Assembly: GCA_013349735.1 (NCBI GenBank) | Contig: DUZC01000295.1 | Coordinates: forward strand, 1 to 6,275 | Direction of reading: 5' to 3' | Source: Rhodospirillaceae bacterium | Lineage (GTDB): Bacteria; Pseudomonadota; Alphaproteobacteria; Rhodospirillales; Magnetospirillaceae | Length of the DNA: 6,275 nt | Part shown: piece by piece, positions 1-5,906 of the stretch | Layout: each line of letters starts with the position of its first letter | How positions within the stretch are numbered: the first letter of the stretch is position 1 | Notes under the pieces: generated by a model | Databases searched by the model: none | What the model was told of the DNA's origin: nothing | What the model saw: only the letters and a program-made list of their open reading frames with translations | Position numbers and translations under genes: made by a program

Positions 1-1184
1 CCAAGGGATTCAACACTGGGCATTCCTCCCGATAGCTCGGCTTCCACCACTTCGATATCAATAACTTCCTGCGAATACAGCGCAGCCAAACGGCGGACCA
101 TGTTTTCCAATTCGCGGACATTGCCAGGCCAGCGATGGCGCCTTAGCCGTTCCATGGCCAAGGAATCGATCGTCTTGGTCGGCAGCCCTTCGGCGGCCGC
201 GAGAACCAGGAAATGGCGTACCAATTCTGCAATATCATCGGTGCGCTCGCGCAGAGGTGGCAAGCGGATTGGGACCACATTTAAGCGGTAAAAGAGATCT
301 TCGCGGAAGAGCCCTTGCCGAATCAATTGGGTCAGATCGCGATGGGTGGCAGCGATGATGCGGACATTGGCCCGAATGGGCGTACGCCCACCCACCGTGG
401 TATATTCCCCCTCCTGCAAGACCCGCAAGAGCCGGGTCTGGGCCTCGGGTGGCATGTCGCCGATCTCATCGAGAAACAGCGTTCCTCCTTCGGCTTGTTC
501 AAAGCGACCGGAGGCCCGCTGCGTCGCCCCGGTAAAAGCCCCCTTCTCATGGCCAAACAGTTCGCTTTCGATAAGTTCCCGGGGAATGGCAGCCATATTG
601 ATGGCAACGAAGGAACCATTGCGCCTTTTGCCATAATCATGAAGGGCCCGCGCCACCAGTTCCTTGCCGGTCCCCGACTCGCCGGTAATCATTACCGAAA
701 GATCGGTTCCCATGAGCCGGGCCAGAGTACGATATATTTCCTGCATCGCCGGTGACCGGCCAATCAAGGGCAGCTCTTCTTCGGCGTTTTCGGCCACGGC
801 TTCGCTGGCCGGCGCTTTCGGTGTGGCCAAAGCCCTTTGCACCAGGCTAACCAGTTCACGGATATCGAAGGGTTTAGGAAGATATTCGAAGGCGCCACGC
901 TGCGCCGCCTTCACCGCCGTCAGCAGGGTATTTTGCGCACTCATTACAACGATACGCAAATCTGGCCGGATTTTTTTAATTTTGGGCAGCAGATCAAGGC
1001 CGTTCTCGTCCGGCATAACCACATCGGTGATAACCAGATCACCGTCCCCGTCGGAAACCCAGCGCCACAATGTCGAGGCATTGCCCGTGGTTCGTACTTC
1101 ATAGCCGGCCCGGCCAAGGGCTTGACTGAGAACGGTCCGGATGCCCCGGTCGTCATCGGCTACCAAAATGGTTGAACTGGTCAT
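1..1184 (-). CDS. ntrC: Nitrogen regulation response regulator NtrC (sigma54 activator), 3' end beyond window
   Basis: NtrC is the cytoplasmic response regulator that, once phosphorylated by NtrB, remodels sigma54-RNA polymerase at nitrogen-assimilation promoters. I translated 394 complete codons from the reverse strand. The receiver domain (about residues 1-120) has acidic residues D10-D12, phospho-acceptor D54 in ITDVVMPDENG, S82 and K104, the same numbering as enteric NtrC. The AAA+ domain (about 138-370) has Walker A GESGTGKE (168-175), the sigma54-contacting loop GAFTGA (215-220), Walker B LFLDEI (236-241), arginine-finger region residues near R294 and R300, and sensor II WPGNVREL (352-359). 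Family members are about 480 residues, so roughly 85 residues including the Fis-type helix-turn-helix lie off the left edge. The ATG (1184-1182) overlaps the ntrB stop as ATGA. A GAGGA Shine-Dalgarno (1198-1194) lies 9 bases upstream. The frame is intact, so this is truncated by the window, not broken. The NtrC name rests on the adjacent ntrB. Confidence 0.97.
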   Translation of the reverse strand, partial: MTSSTILVADDDRGIRTVLSQALGRAGYEVRTTGNASTLWRWVSDGDGDLVITDVVMPDENGLDLLPKIKKIRPDLRIVVMSAQNTLLTAVKAAQRGAFEYLPKPFDIRELVSLVQRALATPKAPASEAVAENAEEELPLIGRSPAMQEIYRTLARLMGTDLSVMITGESGTGKELVARALHDYGKRRNGSFVAINMAAIPRELIESELFGHEKGAFTGATQRASGRFEQAEGGTLFLDEIGDMPPEAQTRLLRVLQEGEYTTVGGRTPIRANVRIIAATHRDLTQLIRQGLFREDLFYRLNVVPIRLPPLRERTDDIAELVRHFLVLAAAEGLPTKTIDSLAMERLRRHRWPGNVRELENMVRRLAALYSQEVIDIEVVEAELSGGMPSVESL

Positions 1185-2302
1185 GGCAGGGCATCCTCTT
1201 TGGCAACCATGGGTAACATTACCTTGAAAACGGTTCGCCGCGGCTGGCTGTCAAATTCGATAACGCCACCATGGTCGCCGATAATCTTTGCTACCAAAGC
1301 AAGCCCAAGCCCCGTTCCGGTAGCCTTGCTGGTGACAAAAGGATCAAAAAGCTGAGCACGGAGATCCTCGGGGATGCCTTGACCATTATCCTGCACGCTG
1401 ATCAGCAATGGCAGGCGCATCCGGCTGTCACTGCCCGGAACAGCCAGGCGCACGCCATGCTGAAACGCCGTGGTCAAAACGATTTCGGCACCTTCTTGCG
1501 GTGCTGCCTCGGCGGCATTCTTGACCATGTTGAGAAAAACTTGGATCAGTTGATCCCGGTTTCCAAAGACCTGCGGCAAGGAAGGGTCATAATTTTCAAC
1601 AAACCGCACATGCCGGGCAAAGCCGGCTTGCGCGACCCGACGCACATGTTCAAGCACCCGGTGAATATTAACCGCGACCCGTTCAATCGGTCGTTTGTCG
1701 GAAAAAACCTCCATACGATCAACCAGGGCAACGATTCGATCCGCCTCGTCGCAAATCAATCGGGTCAGGGTCCGATCTTCGAGGGAACAGCTTTGCTCCA
1801 GCAACTGGGCGGCGCCCCGAATGCCGGAAAGAGGGTTTTTCACTTCATGGGCAAGAATGGCCGCCATGGCCGTAACCGACCGGGCGGAGTTGCGATGGGT
1901 CAATTGTTGCCCGATTTTTAGCGCGATAGACTGCTCATGCAATGAAATCACGACGGATCCCGGTCGATCCGCCAAGGGTGAGACTTGGATGTCCATGGTA
2001 CGATTACCGGTCCGCGGGCTATCCAAAGCAACGCCATATTCCGATAGGCTTGTGATGCCGTCACGGGCCTGGGAAATCAGGCTGAACAAGGGACAGTCGG
2101 ACGGAAGCAATTCGTTAAGAGCTGTCCCGCAGAGCAAGGCGGCACTTGATTCAAAAAGACTTTCCGCCGCTGCGTTGACATGCTGAATGATCGCTTCTTC
2201 GTCGACCACCAAAACAAATGTGGCCAAAGAGTTGAGCACCGAAGCCGGATCCATGGCCGCCGGCGCCGCCTGACGGCGAAGAAAGCTCAAGGGACTAATC
2301 AC
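1181..2302 (-). CDS. ntrB: Nitrogen regulation sensor histidine kinase NtrB (NRII)
   Basis: NtrB is the soluble kinase/phosphatase that sets NtrC phosphorylation according to nitrogen status, normally signalled through PII protein. The 373-residue product is normal for the family and has no membrane segment. Residues about 18-125 form a PAS-type sensor domain beginning MDPASVLNSLATFVLVVDEE. The dimerisation/H-box AHEVKNPLSGIRG carries the phospho-accepting H152. The catalytic ATPase domain follows with the N-box NMVKNAAEA (258-266), G1 box DNGQGIP (305-311), F-box FDPFVTSK (319-326) and G2 box GTGLGLA (329-335). All catalytic motifs are intact. The start is a GTG (2302-2300) overlapping the dusB stop as GTGA, with AGGA 7 bases upstream. 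An in-frame ATG at residue 17 is a less likely alternative because it loses the coupling and the ribosome site. The stop overlaps the ntrC start by 4 bases, so the two partners are translated from one message. Confidence 0.97.
   Translation of the reverse strand: MISPLSFLRRQAAPAAMDPASVLNSLATFVLVVDEEAIIQHVNAAAESLFESSAALLCGTALNELLPSDCPLFSLISQARDGITSLSEYGVALDSPRTGNRTMDIQVSPLADRPGSVVISLHEQSIALKIGQQLTHRNSARSVTAMAAILAHEVKNPLSGIRGAAQLLEQSCSLEDRTLTRLICDEADRIVALVDRMEVFSDKRPIERVAVNIHRVLEHVRRVAQAGFARHVRFVENYDPSLPQVFGNRDQLIQVFLNMVKNAAEAAPQEGAEIVLTTAFQHGVRLAVPGSDSRMRLPLLISVQDNGQGIPEDLRAQLFDPFVTSKATGTGLGLALVAKIIGDHGGVIEFDSQPRRTVFKVMLPMVAKEDALP
1194..1198 (-). promoter_or_regulatory. Ribosome binding site of ntrC inside ntrB
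   Basis: GAGGA on the minus strand with a 9-base spacer to the ATG at 1184. It lies inside the last codons of ntrB and supports the ATG that overlaps the ntrB stop, consistent with translational coupling. Confidence 0.7.
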
Positions 2303-3294
2303 GCGGCCATCCTATCCAGTAATGGGCCATAAAAACTGAGAATCATGCCGCGCACTGTTTCCACATCAAGGGATGCGTTGATGGCAGCCCGAAATTCCGC
2401 TGACCCCGGCAGCCCTTTGGTGTACCAGGCCACATGTTTGCGGCCCAGGCGACAGCCATGTTCAGGTCCGTAATGTTCGATCATCGACTCCCAATGTTCC
2501 AACAAAACCGCCAATTGCACATCAAGACTGGGCTCGGCTGGACTTTGCCCGGTCGCTAAAAAGGCCGCAATTTGCCCGGGAAACCAAGGACGGCCATAAC
2601 ATCCCCGCCCCACCATGACTCCATCGGCACCGGAAGCCGCCAACAGGGATGCCGCATCCTCGATTGAAGTGACGTCGCCATTCCCAACCACCGGAATTCG
2701 CACCGCCCGTTTTACCTCGCCAATGAAATCCCAATCCGCCCGCCCCGTGTAAAGCTGGCAGCGGGTCCGTCCATGAACGGTTACCATGCAGACGCCGGAC
2801 TCTTCGGCAATTTTTGCCAGTTCCGGGGCGTTGCGATGGCTTTCGTCCCACCCGGTACGCATTTTTAATGTCACCGGCAAACGAACCGCCTTAACCACCG
2901 CTTCCAGGATCCGCCCTGCCAGTTTGATATCTTTCATCAAGGCCGATCCGGCATCCCCTTTGACGACTTTCTTTACAGGGCAGCCCATATTGATATCGAT
3001 AATGGCAGCACCCCGGTCTTCGTTCAGACGGGCGGCATCGGCCATCACTGAGGGTTCGCAACCGGCCAATTGAACCGCCATAGGGAATTCTTCTGCCGAC
3101 CCATCTGACATTTTAAGGGTCTGTCGATTGGCGCGGACCATTGCCTCGCTGGCAATCATCTCTGATACGACCAGACCAGCGCCCCATTTTTTTACCAATC
3201 GGCGGAACGGTTGATCCGTGACACCCGACATGGGGGCAAGAATGACCGGATTGGCAAGGGTTACTGGCCCAATTTGAAGGCTGCGTTTTTCCAT
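2299..3294 (-). CDS. dusB: tRNA-dihydrouridine synthase DusB (NifR3 family)
   Basis: This is a flavin (FMN)-dependent enzyme that reduces specific uridines in the tRNA D-loop to dihydrouridine using NAD(P)H. The 331-residue product has the usual family length. The TIM-barrel start LAPMSGVTDQPFR (residues 19-31) is present. The catalytic cysteine is C105 in INMGCPVKKVVKGDAGSALM. FMN and substrate contacts are expected at K144 (LKMRTGW), H174 (VTVHGRTR), NGDV (205-208) and GVMVGRG (225-231). The smaller helical C-terminal domain follows to residue 331. All key residues are present. It is the first gene of the dusB-ntrB-ntrC operon, the arrangement for which the alphaproteobacterial name nifR3 was coined, and its TGA overlaps the ntrB GTG by 4 bases. 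There is no clear Shine-Dalgarno before the ATG. The DusB subgroup is assigned from similarity and context. The modified tRNA position cannot be read from the sequence. Confidence 0.96.
   Translation of the reverse strand: MEKRSLQIGPVTLANPVILAPMSGVTDQPFRRLVKKWGAGLVVSEMIASEAMVRANRQTLKMSDGSAEEFPMAVQLAGCEPSVMADAARLNEDRGAAIIDINMGCPVKKVVKGDAGSALMKDIKLAGRILEAVVKAVRLPVTLKMRTGWDESHRNAPELAKIAEESGVCMVTVHGRTRCQLYTGRADWDFIGEVKRAVRIPVVGNGDVTSIEDAASLLAASGADGVMVGRGCYGRPWFPGQIAAFLATGQSPAEPSLDVQLAVLLEHWESMIEHYGPEHGCRLGRKHVAWYTKGLPGSAEFRAAINASLDVETVRGMILSFYGPLLDRMAA
2310..2313 (-). promoter_or_regulatory. Ribosome binding site supporting the GTG start of ntrB
   Basis: AGGA on the minus strand, 7 bases before the GTG at 2302 and inside the end of dusB. 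It favours GTG over the in-frame ATG 16 codons downstream. Confidence 0.6.
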
Positions 3295-3303
3295 AGCGAT
3301 TGC

Positions 3304-3332
3304 ATACTAAATGGGCATTCGCCTAAGAGCAA
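3304..3332 (-). promoter_or_regulatory. Weak candidate sigma70-type promoter of dusB-ntrB-ntrC
   Basis: On the minus strand, TTGCTC (3332-3327) is followed after 17 bases by TAGTAT (3309-3304), matching 3/6 and 4/6 of the consensus hexamers. The predicted transcript start near 3297 would leave about 3 bases before the ATG at 3294. That fits the absence of a Shine-Dalgarno there. The hexamers are poor, and the real promoter may lie elsewhere or be that of the upstream membrane-protein gene. Confidence 0.3.
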
Positions 3333-3352
3333 GGCAGAAAGCGAGCCTGCAG

Positions 3353-3402
3353 CCCGATCGGGGAATGCCAGAAGATTTTGTCTGGACTCACCCGAAAGCG
3401 GG
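3353..3402 (-). repeat. Cluster of small inverted repeats upstream of dusB
   Basis: Three elements lie within 50 bases: a perfect 10-bp palindrome CCCGATCGGG (3353-3362), an inverted repeat CCAGA/TCTGG with an 8-base loop (3368-3385), and a hairpin CCCG-CTTT-CGGG on the minus strand (3391-3402). In addition GGCATTC (3314-3320) pairs with GAATGCC (3363-3369) across 42 bases. No run of T follows any of them on the minus strand, so they do not look like intrinsic terminators. They may be operator sites or RNA structure in a leader. The remainder of the 3295-3501 gap shows no credible gene. Confidence 0.4.
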
Positions 3403-3501
3403 AGAAGGCCTAATGTTAGCGCGATTTAACTCAAGTAATTTCAAAGCCAAACAGGCATTTTTGCAAAGTTTTGGGGGCGTTTTCTTTGCCAACAGCCCTG
3501 C

Positions 3502-4302
3502 CTAAGAAAGAAGCACCTGACGAACAAATTTGACACCAAAATAACCAATAAGAAGAAAAAGATACGCGACCAACACTGTCCGGGCTGCAATCTGACCACG
3601 AACACCACAAACCCGGCGACCTACCAGCAATAATCCAATTATGAGCACAGTCAGAAGGGAAAAAAGTGTTTTGTGATCAAATGCCAGCAATCGACCGCTT
3701 TCCGCATATTGCGTAGCCATGCCAGAGCCGATTCCCAAGGCCAGAACACATTCTGTCAGGAGTAAAAGATGTTCAAACAAACGCTCACTGTCGGTGACCG
3801 CCGGCAACATCCGGGTCAGATTATTGGGTCGTTTGCTTTTGAGCGCCTGGGCTTGCAGAAAAGAGGCCAATGCCGCCGAAGCGGTGACGGTCAATAAAGC
3901 CAAGGTGGCGATTGCGGTTAAAATATGCATGTCGATCCAGCCGGGCGGAGCCAAATTCGACAGGGGCTGCCCCGATGCCTGCCCGAACAAACAGGCCAAA
4001 AGCCCAAGAATCATCAGATAGGGGACCAGGAGCGGGGTCAACCGCCAGGCTTGGCGATGAAAAACCGATAGCCCGGTAAACAAGATCAGGCTGGCTGCTA
4101 TTCCAACCCATAAATCTGTGGAAAGATTGGTTTGCCAGGCACTATTGATTTGCGCTGCCGCCCAGATCACCGGGCCGGCAACAGCCAGTCCAAGCAGGCT
4201 CCAATAGCGCAGGTCACGCTCGCAGCCGCGGCGAAACGGTAACAAGGCAGCAGGAGCCAGAGAGGCCAGGGCGGCGAGATTAAAGACGATCGGATTCAGC
4301 AT
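3502..4302 (-). CDS. Cytochrome c assembly family membrane protein (CcsA/HemX/YpjD-like)
   Basis: A 266-residue integral inner-membrane protein, the usual length for YpjD/HemX-type members of the CcsA/CcmF/CcmC superfamily, which handle haem or support cytochrome c maturation. About eight hydrophobic segments are visible, near residues 4-22, 33-51, 64-82, 88-107, 124-150, 177-195, 211-228 and 240-260. Family-like features are H127 (WIDMHILTA, aligning with the first conserved histidine), the loop motif LPAVTDSERLFEH (166-178), H210 in DHKTLFSLL, and the GRRVCGVRG turn (228-236) before the last helix. I chose the ATG at 4302 because it begins the first membrane helix. The reading frame stays open upstream to 4842, but that part lies antisense to ispD and has no membrane character. 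A strong promoter-like sequence directly precedes the ATG. The exact function is unproven, because YpjD/HemX-type proteins are poorly characterised. Confidence 0.88.
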   Translation of the reverse strand: MLNPIVFNLAALASLAPAALLPFRRGCERDLRYWSLLGLAVAGPVIWAAAQINSAWQTNLSTDLWVGIAASLILFTGLSVFHRQAWRLTPLLVPYLMILGLLACLFGQASGQPLSNLAPPGWIDMHILTAIATLALLTVTASAALASFLQAQALKSKRPNNLTRMLPAVTDSERLFEHLLLLTECVLALGIGSGMATQYAESGRLLAFDHKTLFSLLTVLIIGLLLVGRRVCGVRGQIAARTVLVAYLFLLIGYFGVKFVRQVLLS

Positions 4303-4308
4303 GGAATG

Positions 4309-4336
4309 ACTATAGCCATCCTGAGTGGCTTGGCAA
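4309..4336 (-). promoter_or_regulatory. Sigma70-type promoter of the cytochrome-assembly-like gene
   Basis: On the minus strand, TTGCCA (4336-4331, 5/6 to TTGACA) and TATAGT (4314-4309, 5/6 to TATAAT) are separated by 16 bases. The predicted start of transcription falls at about 4302, the A of the ATG itself, which implies a leaderless message. An AGGATGG lies within the spacer and could serve as a ribosome site only if transcription begins further upstream. Confidence 0.55.
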
Positions 4337-4418
4337 AGTCCCGCCTTCACGCGCGCACCATGTTTTGCGAGCTCTGTCCGCTTAGCAAGAAGCGTGATAG
4401 CCTGCCCAGCTGGCTTGC

Positions 4419-4425
4419 GGAGGGG
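4419..4425 (+). promoter_or_regulatory. Ribosome binding site deciding the ispDF start
   Basis: GGAGGGG, 12 bases before the ATG at 4438. The spacing is slightly long but the match is strong. It supports 4438 rather than the in-frame ATG at 4306, which has no such site. I found no convincing promoter for ispDF in 4303-4437; it may lie there in weak form or within the divergent gene. Confidence 0.55.
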
Positions 4426-4437
4426 AATCGTTGGGAA

Positions 4438-5595
4438 ATGGTTAAACGTATTGCTTTGGTAGTCGCGGCTGGCCGAGGCAGCCGTTTCGGTGGCAACACA
4501 CCCAAGCAATGGTGTGATCTTGGCGGTCGGCCGGTCCTTCGCCACAGCTTGGCTATCTTTGCCGCTCATCCGGAGATCGACGCCGTCTGCGCGGTCATCC
4601 ATGACGATGATCGGGCCCTGTTTGAGGCCGTTTGTGCTGATCTGACTACGGCGCCTGGGATTCGGGGCGGTGCCACCCGCCAGGACTCGGTGCGGCTCGG
4701 ACTTGAGGCGATTGCCCCTCTTGCCCCGGACCAAGTGCTGATCCATGACGGGGCTCGCCCTTTTATTGACAGCGGCTTGGTTAGCCGGGTCATCTCCGGC
4801 TTGGATCGCTATCCCGGAGCTATTCCGGCCCTCCCGGTCCACGATACCTTGAAACGGGGCTCGACAGCCGGGCTCGTAGAAAAAACGGTACCCCGCGACG
4901 GATTATACCGCGCACAAACCCCTCAGGGGTTTCATTTCGCTGCCATCTTAAAAGCCCATCAGATGATGGCGGGCCAAGAACTCACAGACGATGCCGCCGT
5001 TATCGAACAGGCGGGAATGACCGTGACCATGGTCCCGGGATCTGAAGACAATAGGAAGATCACGACCCCCGAGGATCTGCAGCGGGCGCTTGAACATTTG
5101 GCCGGAGCGGGTGGGATTCGGGTCGCAAGCGGGTTCGATGTTCATAAATTCACCGCCGGCGATCACGTGGTCCTTTGTAATCTGCCAGTGCCCCACGAGG
5201 CCGCCCTGGAAGGCCATTCCGATGCCGATGTTGCGTTGCATGCCCTAACCGATGCCCTGCTTGGAACAATTGCCGCCGGCGATATCGGCCGCCATTTTCC
5301 GCCCACGGAGTCCCGCTGGAAAGGCGCTGATTCTGCAGTATTTCTCTCTCATTCCGCCCGCTTGGTGCGCGCGATGGGAGGCGAAATCCAGTTTTGTGAT
5401 CTGACTATCATTTGCGAACGGCCAAAAATTGGCCCTTACCGCAGTAAAATGGTGGCTCGGGTCGCCGAAATCCTGGAGATCCCAGCGCACCGTGTCAGCA
5501 TCAAAGCCACGACCACCGAAGGTCTAGGATTTACCGGACGGCGGGAGGGGATCGCCGCCCAAGCAACGGTCACGGTTAAACTTCAGCGGGCCTGA
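4438..5595 (+). CDS. ispDF: Bifunctional IspD/IspF isoprenoid biosynthesis enzyme
   Basis: This is a fused MEP-pathway enzyme of the cytoplasm. The IspD half joins CTP to 2-C-methyl-D-erythritol 4-phosphate. The IspF half cyclises the phosphorylated product to 2-C-methyl-D-erythritol 2,4-cyclodiphosphate. The product has 385 residues, normal for the fusion. In IspD (about 1-225), the nucleotide-binding VVAAGRGSRFGGNTPKQ (8-23, with R17 and K23), HDGARPF (103-109), AQTPQGF (159-165) and the GSEDNRKITTPEDL end (201-214) are intact. In IspF (about 227-382), metal ligands D234 and H236 (GFDVH) and H268 (LHALTDALLG), with EGHSDAD (258-264), GDIGRHFPPT (281-290) and the ATTTEGLGFTGRREGI signature (357-372), are all present. 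A 44-residue extension from an upstream ATG at 4306 does not match the family and was left out. The gene diverges from the cytochrome-assembly-like gene and converges on cutA with a 13-base overlap. Confidence 0.97.
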   Translation: MVKRIALVVAAGRGSRFGGNTPKQWCDLGGRPVLRHSLAIFAAHPEIDAVCAVIHDDDRALFEAVCADLTTAPGIRGGATRQDSVRLGLEAIAPLAPDQVLIHDGARPFIDSGLVSRVISGLDRYPGAIPALPVHDTLKRGSTAGLVEKTVPRDGLYRAQTPQGFHFAAILKAHQMMAGQELTDDAAVIEQAGMTVTMVPGSEDNRKITTPEDLQRALEHLAGAGGIRVASGFDVHKFTAGDHVVLCNLPVPHEAALEGHSDADVALHALTDALLGTIAAGDIGRHFPPTESRWKGADSAVFLSHSARLVRAMGGEIQFCDLTIICERPKIGPYRSKMVARVAEILEIPAHRVSIKATTTEGLGFTGRREGIAAQATVTVKLQRA

Positions 5596-5906
5596 ATGGT
5601 TTGGCTACTGATCCAGTCCAGGAAAGCCGGATTGCCATCATCTATGTCAAAGGCGGTTATGCACGGACAGGAATAACTGTGTAATTCCTGTATCCTAACG
5701 ATGACAGCTGACTTTAAATCTGACCTGGTTTTCAGGAGCAGAAGGGCTTCCGTCTCTTCGCAAAGCCGACCGTCCCACCAATAAACAGAGGTTGCCCTAT
5801 CGATAATATTTGCACAGGCCACCAGGTGCTGTTGCACCAGGGTTTTCGCCATTTCCAGGGCGGACTCCCGGCTGGCGGCGGTGACATAAATCAGGCAATG
5901 CTTCAT
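5583..5906 (-). CDS. cutA: CutA family divalent-cation tolerance protein
   Basis: A 107-residue protein of normal CutA1 length, expected to form a small soluble trimer with a ferredoxin-like fold. The family is linked to copper and other divalent-metal tolerance, but its biochemical role is not settled. Recognisable blocks are IYVTAASRESALEMAKTL (6-23), ACANIID (30-36, with the conserved C31), SVYWWDGRLCEETEALLLLK (40-59) and the signature ELHSYSCPCITAF (74-86) followed by GNPAFLDWI (91-99). Family members often have HPYEVPE where this protein has HSYSCPC, which adds cysteines C80 and C82. C4 and C49 bring the total to five. The ATG at 5906 has an AAGGA Shine-Dalgarno 8 bases upstream. The last four codons and stop overlap the 3' end of ispDF on the opposite strand. 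It appears to be a single-gene transcript. Confidence 0.95.
   Translation of the reverse strand: MKHCLIYVTAASRESALEMAKTLVQQHLVACANIIDRATSVYWWDGRLCEETEALLLLKTRSDLKSAVIVRIQELHSYSCPCITAFDIDDGNPAFLDWISSQTIQAR

Noticed and set aside
100..1175. Several plus-strand open frames of 60-146 codons over the left end
   Set aside because: They are antisense shadows of ntrC, which reads without interruption on the minus strand with all family motifs.
3463..3489. Inverted repeat GCAAAG/CTTTGC with a 15-base loop after the cytochrome-assembly-like gene, considered as a terminator
   Set aside because: The stem is only 6 bp and AT-rich, the loop is long, and no run of T follows on the minus strand.
3211..3505. 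Small plus-strand open frames across the dusB upstream gap (3211-3429 and 3311-3505)
   Set aside because: One begins antisense inside dusB, neither has recognisable content or a ribosome site, and the protein sequences look random.
3484..4338. Inverted 9-base copies of CTTTGCCAA on each side of the cytochrome-assembly-like gene, suggesting an inserted element
   Set aside because: Nine-base inverted matches are expected many times by chance in 6 kb. There is no target duplication or transposase, and one copy is simply the -35 region.
4360..4377. Possible NtrC binding site beginning GCACCA near ispDF
   Set aside because: Only one half-site is present; the other half does not match TGGTGC.
4306..4437. 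Alternative upstream ATG giving ispDF 44 extra residues
   Set aside because: The extra residues do not match IspD N termini, there is no Shine-Dalgarno before 4306, and the ATG at 4438 has GGAGGGG upstream and begins directly at the nucleotide-binding strand.
4303..4842. Long in-frame N-terminal extension (about 180 codons) of the cytochrome-assembly-like gene
   Set aside because: It lies antisense to the start of ispDF, has no membrane or domain character, and the family length is met from the ATG at 4302. It is an open frame by chance of codon use in ispD.
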